Source: Promethearchaeota archaeon
Lineage (GTDB): Archaea > Asgardarchaeota > Lokiarchaeia > Sigyniarchaeales > SOKP01
DNA length: 5,162 nucleotides
Assembly (NCBI GenBank): GCA_030605895.1
Contig: JAUWHL010000312.1
Location: 1-5,162 of the forward strand
Reading direction: 5' to 3'
The notes beneath the pieces are model-generated. The model was not told the DNA's origin and did no database searches. It saw only the letters and a program-made list of their open reading frames with translations. Position 1 is the first letter of the stretch; each line of letters opens with the position of its first letter. Positions 1-5,162 of the stretch are shown one piece after another. The position numbers were made by a program, and so were the translations under genes.

Positions 1-6
1 GAAACC

Positions 7-1914
7 ATGGTGAATTCTGATATTATGACAGAAGATTGGAGAGAAAAGTGGAAAGATAAGGAAATAACAGCTGAGGACGCAATAAAAAAAATTATTCCAG
101 GGAATAGAGTTTTTATTGATTCAGGTTGCTCAGAACCTCAATTACTGACATCAGAATTGATCAAACACTCAGAGAAATTAATTGATACTGAAATTCTTCA
201 CTTTTTAACAATAGGACCAGAAAAATATTTCAAGGATAAAGCAGAGGACCTTTTTAGGCATAATGCTTTTTTTATTGGTGAAACACTTCGAGAGGAAATT
301 AACAAAGGTCAAGCGGATTATACACCTATATTCACCAGTGAAATTCCCTCTTTATTTATAACAGGTAGGAAACACATCGATGTCGCACTTATACAGGTTT
401 CACCACCTGACCCTTATGGTTTTTGTTCTTTAGGGATAAATATAGATATTGCAAAGCCAATAGCTCAATCATCTTATATCACCATTGCCGAAATTAATCC
501 TCAAATGCCCCGAACTTTAGGAAACAGTTTTATTCATATGAAAGAAATTGATTTTTTTATCTATAATGATACTTCTTTACTAGAATTTCAGTTTGACGAG
601 CCAGATGATATTGCAGAAAGAATAGGGAGAAACCTTACGAATTTGGTGGAAAATAAATCAACTATTCATATAGGATTTGGGGATTTACCGAATGCGGTCT
701 TAAAATTTCTAACAGATAAAAAGGATCTTGGAATGCACTCTCATTATATTACAGATAATATAATACCTCTTATTGAAGGAGGTGTTTTAACTTGTAGAAA
801 AAAGAATTTTCACCCTGAAAAAATACTTACTAGTTTTGCCTTAGGAACTAATAAATTATATAAATTTGTAGACAATAATCCTTTTATTGAATTTTATCCC
901 TCTGATTATGTATGTAATCCTATATACATAGGAATGAATAAAAAAATGGTCTCTATTAATTCTGCTAGGCAAATTGATTTAACGGGACAAGTAAATGCGG
1001 CAACTGAGGGCTATAGTTTTTATTCAGGATTAGGAGAGACTATTGATTTTATGAGAGGTGCAGCATTTTCTAAAGGAGGAAAACCCATAATAATAATTCC
1101 TTCTACAACAAGAGATGGTGAAAAGTCACGTATAGTACCTCATTTAGATGAAGGCGCAGGAATTTTATTATCTCGTGGTGATGCTCATTATGTAGTGACT
1201 GAATGGGGTGTAGCATACCTTCATGGAAAAACTATTCGTGAAAGAGTGCTTGAGTTAATTTGTATAGCTCACCCAAAATTCCGACAGTCATTATTGGATG
1301 AAGCTAAGAAATTGAATTATGTTTTTTCTGATCAAATGCTTCCTTGCGATGAGGAAGGTCGGATTTGTTTATACCCTTCCATATATGAAACAATTTACAC
1401 AACAAGAGACAATGAAAAACTTAAAATTCGACCTGTTAAAACAACAGATGAACCACTACTTAAGGAATTATATTACTCATTAAATGAAAGAGATAGATAT
1501 TTACGTTTTTTTGAAGTTAGAAAGGAATTCACACATTCTAAAACTCAGAGTGAAGTAAATATTGATTATAATAATGTCTTCTCATTAGGGGCATTTCTAG
1601 GAGAAATTGGAAAGGAAGAAATGATAGGCAACGCTACTTATTATTTAAACCCTCAATTGAATATGGCGGAATATAGCTTTTTAGTTAGAGAAGATTATAG
1701 AGGAAAAGGAGTTGGAACTTTTCTCTACCAACATATAATTATTATCGCCAAAGAAAAAGGCATAAAAGGATTTTATGGCAATATACATATTGAGAACAAA
1801 GGAACTATTCGTGTTATTCATAAAGGTGGGTATACAAAGATAAATCCTCCAGATGAAGGAGAAAGGGAGCTGTTCTATCGTGTTTTTTTTGAAAAAGAAG
1901 ATTCATTAAGTTGA
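7..1914 (+). CDS. Acetyl-CoA hydrolase/CoA-transferase fused to a GNAT acetyltransferase
   Basis: Two-domain protein of up to 635 residues. Residues about 10-440 match the Cat1/4-hydroxybutyrate CoA-transferase (acetyl-CoA hydrolase) family, which moves CoA between acyl-CoA and free carboxylates in the cytoplasm. Visible family blocks are the glycine-rich GFGDLP (223-228), DLGMHS (240-245), INSARQIDLTGQV (317-329), SRIVPHL (374-380) and VVTEWGVAYLHGKTIRER (396-413). Residues about 471-627 form a GNAT domain, opening at KIRPVKTTDE, with the acetyl-CoA pyrophosphate loop RGKGVG at 565-570. This fused architecture is known in bacteria and archaea; the second domain may acetylate a protein lysine or small amine, but the target cannot be read from sequence. 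Odd point: the catalytic Glu I expect in a P-x-E-Y-x-N-D-P block appears as Asp300 (PSDYVCNP). Start: Met1 or Met7 (base 25) both fit the family N-terminus; the frame is open to the left edge, so an upstream start is not excluded. No Shine-Dalgarno is seen. The substrate is undetermined. Confidence 0.9.
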   Translation: MVNSDIMTEDWREKWKDKEITAEDAIKKIIPGNRVFIDSGCSEPQLLTSELIKHSEKLIDTEILHFLTIGPEKYFKDKAEDLFRHNAFFIGETLREEINKGQADYTPIFTSEIPSLFITGRKHIDVALIQVSPPDPYGFCSLGINIDIAKPIAQSSYITIAEINPQMPRTLGNSFIHMKEIDFFIYNDTSLLEFQFDEPDDIAERIGRNLTNLVENKSTIHIGFGDLPNAVLKFLTDKKDLGMHSHYITDNIIPLIEGGVLTCRKKNFHPEKILTSFALGTNKLYKFVDNNPFIEFYPSDYVCNPIYIGMNKKMVSINSARQIDLTGQVNAATEGYSFYSGLGETIDFMRGAAFSKGGKPIIIIPSTTRDGEKSRIVPHLDEGAGILLSRGDAHYVVTEWGVAYLHGKTIRERVLELICIAHPKFRQSLLDEAKKLNYVFSDQMLPCDEEGRICLYPSIYETIYTTRDNEKLKIRPVKTTDEPLLKELYYSLNERDRYLRFFEVRKEFTHSKTQSEVNIDYNNVFSLGAFLGEIGKEEMIGNATYYLNPQLNMAEYSFLVREDYRGKGVGTFLYQHIIIIAKEKGIKGFYGNIHIENKGTIRVIHKGGYTKINPPDEGERELFYRVFFEKEDSLS

Positions 1915-1963
1915 TTTATCCATATTTTTATTTCTTTTTCTTAATTATACAATTTGTTCATCT
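1915..1963 (+). terminator. T-rich archaeal-type terminator candidate after the CoA-transferase gene
   Basis: The 49-bp gap holds a pyrimidine-rich stretch (about 1925-1942) with T-runs of five, three and five. It has no hairpin. Archaeal transcription typically ends at oligo-T tracts, so this may end or attenuate gene 1 transcription before the PHP gene. No good TATA box lies at the right distance ahead of 1964, so read-through into the next gene is equally plausible. The call is weak because the whole region is AT-rich. Confidence 0.4.
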
Positions 1964-2758
1964 ATGAAGTATAAATATACAGATTTTCATGTCCACACAA
2001 GAGGATGGAGTGTGGATGTGGCACAAGACGGCCCTTCATTTGAAGATTATATAAAAGTAGCAGAAGAGCATCAAATTAATATATGTTTTCTTGATCATTA
2101 TGAACTTCATTATGTAGAGAATGACAAGACTAATCCATTTTATAATGGTAGAGTTAATGATTATCTTGAAGAGATCGATATATGTAAAGAAACATATGAT
2201 TTCATACTCGGTGGTTTAGAAATTGAATATTATGAAAATAAAGAAATTCAATTAATTGAATTTATGGATGATTATGGGAGAGAATTTGATTTTATTGGAG
2301 GATCTATTCATGAATGGATAATTGGATATCCCATTACAACAAGAGAGGGATTAATAAAATTGTTGGATAAAATACCAATGAAAAAAATTATAGATAATTA
2401 TTTTGAAGTAAGTACCAAAATGATTAATTCACAAATTTTCAAGAATATCTGTCATATTGATACTATCTTTCGCTATATTAATAATAATGAATTCATTCCT
2501 ACAGATGATTGTGATGTATCTGATAATCGAGTAATAGATTTAGGACGCTTATGTATAAAAAACAAAATAAAAGTAGAATTAAATTTATCTGGATTGCGAT
2601 TTCCAATAAAAAGAACGTTTCCATCTATGGATGTTATGAAGCAGTTAAAGAAAGAAGGAGTGGGATTTTTTGTAGGATCTGATTCACATTCTTTAGACTA
2701 TTTTGAAGATAAAATCCCCAAAGTAATAGAAGCGTATAAGTTATTAAATCCAATTTAA
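1964..2758 (+). CDS. PHP-domain phosphoesterase, histidinol-phosphatase type
   Basis: 264-residue soluble protein that fits the usual size of single-domain PHP phosphatases. PHP proteins fold as a distorted TIM barrel and hydrolyse phosphoesters with a two- or three-metal centre. The expected ligand series is present in order: DFHVHT (D7, H9, H11), LDH (D44, H45), GGLEIE (E86), GSIHEW (H116), CHID (H164, D166), VELN (E205, N207) and GSDSHS (D240, H242). All metal-binding positions look intact, so activity is likely. The layout resembles HisJ/HisK-type histidinol-phosphate phosphatase, but no his genes are nearby and the family also includes nucleotide and other phosphoesterases, so the substrate is left open. 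The ATG at 1964 gives a start only three codons before the first beta-strand, as is normal in the family. No Shine-Dalgarno is seen. It follows gene 1 by 49 bp and precedes the PAP2 gene by 23 bp, consistent with a short operon of phosphatases. Confidence 0.88.
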   Translation: MKYKYTDFHVHTRGWSVDVAQDGPSFEDYIKVAEEHQINICFLDHYELHYVENDKTNPFYNGRVNDYLEEIDICKETYDFILGGLEIEYYENKEIQLIEFMDDYGREFDFIGGSIHEWIIGYPITTREGLIKLLDKIPMKKIIDNYFEVSTKMINSQIFKNICHIDTIFRYINNNEFIPTDDCDVSDNRVIDLGRLCIKNKIKVELNLSGLRFPIKRTFPSMDVMKQLKKEGVGFFVGSDSHSLDYFEDKIPKVIEAYKLLNPI

Positions 2759-2781
2759 AAAAGCAAGATATTCAATTTATT

Positions 2782-3501
2782 ATGGAATTTAAAGAATTTT
2801 CGAATTTAATTGATCAATGGGACCAAAGAATTATTTTGAAATACAATGGTTTAGGGGGTAAACCAATAACAATCATTTTAAGATTTATTTCTTTTTTTGG
2901 TAGAGAAACTATATGGCTTTTCTTAATTGGTTTTTATTTATTTATTTGGTATGATCCCTTTTTATTATCCTATATCTCTGCTACATTTCTTACTGGATTA
3001 ATTCTCATATTAGCGATAAAGCAAACAGTAAAAAGAAAAAGACCTTTCGAAAGATTTAAAGATGGTAAAATTGTTATTTCTGAAAGAAGGCCAACTTCAA
3101 GAAGTTTTCCATCTTGGCATTCGTATAATGTTATGTCTCAAGGATTATTAATTGGATTATTCTTTTTAGAATCACCAACAATGACTCTAATAATTTTACT
3201 ATTTGTTTCTATTGTATCTTTTTCAAGAATTCAGCTTGGTGTTCATTACCCTACAGATGTTATATTTGGGTGCATATTTGGGATTTTAGGATTTTTAATT
3301 GCTCTTTACTTGACAGGTCCATTGGTATTTACCTTTCTAACTTACCTAGAGCAATTTTTAATATATGAAATTCAGTATCGGCAAATAAATACTATGTTAG
3401 CTAATAATATAGGGTACTTATTATTCTCATTAAGTGTATTTTTTATTATTTTTTTACTTGCGATTATTAAAACAATTAGAGAATCTATAAAGAAAGATTA
3501 A
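2782..3501 (+). CDS. PAP2-family membrane phosphatase
   Basis: 239-residue integral membrane protein with about six hydrophobic segments (roughly 27-53, 57-80, 115-130, 133-149, 160-188 and 208-230). The three-part PAP2 signature is present: K-x6-RP at K80/R87/P88, the second motif as PSWH at 110-113 (usual form PSGH), and SR-x5-H-x3-D at S148, R149, H155 and D159. In this family the second-motif His (here H113) is the proton donor, the third-motif His (H155) is the phospho-accepting nucleophile and the Asp (D159) orients it. Known members hydrolyse phosphatidate, polyprenyl diphosphates or sugar phosphates at the membrane; in an archaeon, recycling of isoprenoid (dolichyl-type) diphosphate is a reasonable inference but is not shown. 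Gly to Trp inside the second motif is unusual. The gene starts 23 bp after the PHP gene. A TATA-like TTTAAAAA at 2754-2761 lies about 25 bp before the ATG, so either co-transcription or a leaderless transcript is possible. It ends 11 bp from the convergent GTPase gene. Confidence 0.88.
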   Translation: MEFKEFSNLIDQWDQRIILKYNGLGGKPITIILRFISFFGRETIWLFLIGFYLFIWYDPFLLSYISATFLTGLILILAIKQTVKRKRPFERFKDGKIVISERRPTSRSFPSWHSYNVMSQGLLIGLFFLESPTMTLIILLFVSIVSFSRIQLGVHYPTDVIFGCIFGILGFLIALYLTGPLVFTFLTYLEQFLIYEIQYRQINTMLANNIGYLLFSLSVFFIIFLLAIIKTIRESIKKD

Positions 3502-3538
3502 AAAGTAAGTTATTAAAGATCCAAACTTCTTTTCTTAC
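3486..3538. terminator. Possible bidirectional T-rich termination zone between convergent genes
   Basis: The PAP2 and GTPase stop codons are separated by only 11 bp, so each transcript must end at or inside the other gene. On the minus strand, right after the GTPase stop, the sequence is T-rich (complement of 3486-3505, with a five-T run). On the plus strand a T-rich stretch, CTTCTTTTCTT, sits at 3527-3537, about 25 bases past the PAP2 stop. Both are compatible with oligo-T archaeal terminators. There is no hairpin and the composition bias makes this a low-confidence call. Confidence 0.28.
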
Positions 3539-4760
3539 TGAATAAGTCCTTTAATTCATTAAGGACTCGTAAGCGAGTATTCGCTTGGGGTATTACACCT
3601 CTTTGATTTGGATTCGCGATTTCAATAGGGATTCCACTTTGAGCAACTTGAAATGCTCCTGACTCTATAGCTCTAAGACGATTATCAATTTCATTGAGTT
3701 GTGTTGATAAACTTTCAGATAATCGTATAACCGCATTTAAAGTCTCTTCTAGTGTTTTTCCAAGACCCTCAACTTTTCTTACAGTTGGATCAGCAAGAGA
3801 ATAACTAGCATTCATGAGATTTTTTACATATTTGGCGAATTGTGGTTCTCGTGAAATTAATGAGTATATTGATGTTAAATAAATTTCAAGTTTAAAATCA
3901 TAATTCTTACTTTTAAATAATTCATTTAGACTATCCTTTAACAGTTCAACATTTAAGAGAATCTTTGGGTCATTTTTCAAATCAGGATCATATTTGTGAA
4001 TAAAAACTAATATAAAGGGATTCTCTTCTAAGAAAATTAATGAATCGATAATATTCTTAAAATAATCGAGAGATTCTTCAAATCTTTCTGGATCTTGTGC
4101 ATCAATTACATAAATTAACAAATCAAGTTGAATGAAATATTGTTCTGGGTTATCTAAATATCTTTCTCTGTATTCTTTTTGCCCTCCAAGGTCCCAAATG
4201 AATAAACTCAATTTTTTATTTCCAAATTTCATTCGAACAACACCCTTAGTTGGATGTGTCGAAATCATATCACTTATTCCCAAACGTCCCCCAAATTTCG
4301 ATAGTATTGCCGTTTTACCTGCATTATCGAGCCCTGCCACTAGAACTTTTTGAACAGAAGCCTCTACTTCAAAACCTTCTTTCTCTTCTTTAATGCTTAA
4401 AATAAGTGCGCTAATTGTCACTGTTTTCTTTAATTTATCTTCAAGTGTAGGATATTTTACCTTGAGTTCCTCGAGTTTTTTCTGTAAGTTTGCCGTTAAT
4501 TCAATTGAATCATCAGTTTCTTCAATTTCAGTTAACATCCCAAATGGGTTATCTTTATTTAACTTAGAAGCATCTCGGATAGTAGAAACTTCTAATAGTT
4601 GTTTTATCATTGTTGCTTCTTCTTTATCTATGAATTTATATGAGCTAATATGTAATTTTAAAACATCATCAACCTTTTGTAATTTATCAATTTTCGTAGA
4701 TTTTGGATCCAAAAATTTTGAAAAGACTTTTATTATAAAACTAGAAGTATCTGAGGACAT
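3513..4760 (-). CDS. Arf/Rag-type small GTPase with long N- and C-terminal extensions
   Basis: 415-residue protein with a Ras-superfamily G domain at about 135-318. G1 is GLDNAGKT (143-150), the Arf-family form; G2 is probably T171 in HPTKGV; G3 is WDLGGQ (189-194) with the Arf/Rag-type catalytic Gln194; G4 is HKYD (255-258) instead of NKxD; G5 is TSIYS (296-300). HKxD and TSI followed by an aromatic are typical of Rag/Gtr GTPases, as is the stretch LLIYVID after switch II. Ahead of the G domain lie about 135 mainly helical residues that begin with an amphipathic segment (8-17). After it comes a predicted coiled coil (about 327-367; heptad positions L337, L341, V344, L351, L355, I358, L362, I365) and a basic tail (KKRS). 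No roadblock domain or transmembrane segment is visible. Such GTPases are abundant in Asgard archaea; roles in membrane or cytoskeletal regulation are inference. The ATG at 4760 is the first in frame, and no Shine-Dalgarno is present. It is divergent from the TFB-like gene. Confidence 0.9.
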   Translation of the reverse strand: MSSDTSSFIIKVFSKFLDPKSTKIDKLQKVDDVLKLHISSYKFIDKEEATMIKQLLEVSTIRDASKLNKDNPFGMLTEIEETDDSIELTANLQKKLEELKVKYPTLEDKLKKTVTISALILSIKEEKEGFEVEASVQKVLVAGLDNAGKTAILSKFGGRLGISDMISTHPTKGVVRMKFGNKKLSLFIWDLGGQKEYRERYLDNPEQYFIQLDLLIYVIDAQDPERFEESLDYFKNIIDSLIFLEENPFILVFIHKYDPDLKNDPKILLNVELLKDSLNELFKSKNYDFKLEIYLTSIYSLISREPQFAKYVKNLMNASYSLADPTVRKVEGLGKTLEETLNAVIRLSESLSTQLNEIDNRLRAIESGAFQVAQSGIPIEIANPNQRGVIPQANTRLRVLNELKDLFSKKRSLDL

Positions 4761-4851
4761 AGAATCATCGATTATTCTTTATTATTAATATGTTAAGAAA
4801 GTTTTTATTATTATTTATGAAACTTTTAAGATACTAGTTAAAAAGATTAAG

Positions 4852-4864
4852 ATTTAAATTTTCA
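4852..4864 (-). promoter_or_regulatory. Candidate TATA/BRE promoter for the GTPase gene
   Basis: Read on the minus strand, GTGAAAA (BRE-like, purine-rich) is followed directly by TTTAAAT (complement of 4852-4858). Transcription would be expected to begin near 4829, giving a leader of roughly 70 nt to the ATG at 4760. Other AT-rich boxes closer to the gene (near 4784-4793 and 4810-4818) could serve instead, so this assignment is tentative. Confidence 0.3.
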
Positions 4865-4868
4865 CAAG

Positions 4869-4883
4869 TTAATTTGAAATTAA
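4869..4883. repeat. 15-bp palindrome, possible operator
   Basis: Perfect inverted repeat TTAATTT-G-AAATTAA, with 7-bp arms about one central base. It ends six bases before the TATA-like box of the TFB-like gene, where archaeal regulators and TFB contacts lie, and it also sits just upstream of the candidate GTPase promoter. It could be a dimeric regulator site, but short AT-only palindromes arise easily by chance in this composition. Confidence 0.3.
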
Positions 4884-4889
4884 TCAAAC

Positions 4890-4896
4890 TTATATA
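4890..4896 (+). promoter_or_regulatory. TATA box candidate for the TFB-like gene
   Basis: TTATATA, preceded by the A-rich AATCAAAC that could act as BRE. With the archaeal spacing of about 25 bp the transcript would start near 4917-4920, leaving a leader of about 48 nt before the ATG at 4967. This is the clearest TATA-like element in the spacer, though the local AT content lowers its weight. Confidence 0.45.
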
Positions 4897-4966
4897 CTTA
4901 TTAATTCATGTATCTCTAAGGAAAAAAATAAAAAATTCAATTAGTATCATTTAGCAGTTTAAAAAC

Positions 4967-5162
4967 ATGCCTACTCACTATAAAGATGATAATTTTTTTG
5001 AGGAGATTGCTGAAGAGGGATCCTCTTGTTGCGATAGTCCAAAATTAAGTCAGGAAGATGGGTTCATTGTGTGTTTAAACTGCGGATTTGTCTATTCAAG
5101 GATTCTTGATGATAGTCCTCGGAGAGCTTTTACTCAAGAAGAAATTCAAAAAAGGAAGAGTA
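4967..5162 (+). CDS. TFB/TFIIB-like transcription initiation factor, N-terminal part (cut by window edge)
   Basis: The first 65 codons of a gene that runs off the right edge; too short to be confirmed by length. Residues 19-42 form a zinc-ribbon-like block with SSCCDS at 19-24, DGFIVC ending at C36, and CLNCGFV at 36-42. The DGFIVCLNCGFV portion closely follows the archaeal TFB/eukaryotic TFIIB B-ribbon. It is followed by PRRAFTQEEIQKRKS (51-65), which resembles the B-reader start (consensus W/R-R-A-F then a charged helix). TFB recruits RNA polymerase to TATA-bound TBP; archaea often carry several TFB paralogs. The ribbon is non-canonical: the first ligand pair is adjacent Cys21-Cys22 instead of Cys-x2-Cys, with Ser19 where the first Cys would fall. 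The acidic N-terminal 18 residues are not part of the fold. The ATG at 4967 is the only sensible start and has no Shine-Dalgarno. The cyclin-fold core should lie beyond the window. An alternative is a TFB-related regulator rather than a general factor. Confidence 0.75.
   Translation, partial: MPTHYKDDNFFEEIAEEGSSCCDSPKLSQEDGFIVCLNCGFVYSRILDDSPRRAFTQEEIQKRKS

Larger units (their letters stand above)
4761..4966. other. 206-bp divergent intergenic regulatory spacer
   Basis: Very AT-rich spacer between the starts of the GTPase gene (minus) and the TFB-like gene (plus). I see no credible small ORF or structured RNA. It contains a good plus-strand TATA-like box, a weaker minus-strand one and a 15-bp palindrome beside the plus-strand box, each listed separately. 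Confidence 0.6.

Noticed and set aside
317..329. CoA-transferase block IxxARQIDLTGQV lacking the IE(V/A)D glutamate
   Set aside because: At first this looked like loss of the catalytic Glu, but spacing in AarC-type enzymes suggests the nucleophile lies about 20 residues earlier; Gln at this position is also, as I recall, usual in the GNAT-fused subfamily.
1881..1890. Run of eight T's near the end of the CoA-transferase gene
   Set aside because: It encodes Val-Phe-Phe in the intact reading frame inside the GNAT domain, so it is not a separate terminator or a frameshift; the frame continues to a normal stop at 1912-1914.
1943..1951. ATTATACA-like box ahead of the PHP gene as a promoter
   Set aside because: With archaeal spacing, transcription would start a few bases inside the coding region, downstream of the ATG at 1964, so it does not fit as that gene's promoter.
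4132..4353. 73-codon open frame on the plus strand
   Set aside because: It lies wholly antisense to the GTPase G domain, including the P-loop and WDLGGQ motifs, and its translation has no recognisable features. It is a shadow of the real gene.
4393..4788. 131-codon open frame on the plus strand
   Set aside because: Antisense to the GTPase N-terminal domain. The translation is Ser/Phe/Leu-rich, as expected from the complement of a Lys/Glu-rich helical region, so it is not a credible gene.

Overview
The window is AT-rich (by eye about 70% A+T) and almost fully coding. It reads as archaeal DNA, most likely from an Asgard archaeon of the Lokiarchaeia type. Three things point there. A eukaryote-like Arf/Rag-type small GTPase is embedded in a larger protein. 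A divergently transcribed gene begins with a TFB/TFIIB-type zinc ribbon followed by a B-reader-like stretch. The 5' flanks carry TATA-like boxes and T-rich stretches instead of bacterial -10/-35 elements, with no clear Shine-Dalgarno sites. The taxonomic call is inference; no rRNA or other marker gene is present.

Layout: (1) 7-1914 (+), an acetyl-CoA hydrolase/CoA-transferase fused to a C-terminal GNAT acetyltransferase; its frame is open to the left edge, so the true start could lie outside. (2) 1964-2758 (+), a PHP-domain metallophosphoesterase of the histidinol-phosphatase type. (3) 2782-3501 (+), a PAP2-family membrane phosphatase. Genes 1-3 are co-directional with gaps of 49 and 23 bp, and a T-rich stretch lies between genes 1 and 2. 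(4) 4760-3513 (-), a 415-residue GTPase with an Arf-like P-loop and Rag-like G4/G5 motifs, converging on the PAP2 gene with an 11-bp gap. (5) From 4967 to the right edge (+), the first 65 codons of a TFB-like transcription factor. Genes 4 and 5 diverge from a 206-bp AT-only-looking spacer that holds candidate promoters for both.

No single pathway links the genes. The first three are enzymes of CoA/acyl and phosphate-ester metabolism: CoA transfer, soluble phosphoester hydrolysis and membrane (possibly isoprenoid or lipid) phosphate hydrolysis. The last two are information-processing or regulatory genes. The most interesting object is the GTPase. It combines Arf and Rag hallmarks, has about 135 residues ahead of the G domain that open with an Arf-like amphipathic helix, and ends in a coiled coil where eukaryotic Rag proteins carry a roadblock domain. 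Secondary oddities are an apparent Glu-to-Asp change at the presumed catalytic position of the CoA-transferase, a PSWH variant of the PAP2 PSGH motif, and a TFB zinc ribbon whose first ligand pair is Cys-Cys instead of Cys-x2-Cys. I saw no RNA genes, mobile elements, CRISPR arrays or long repeats.
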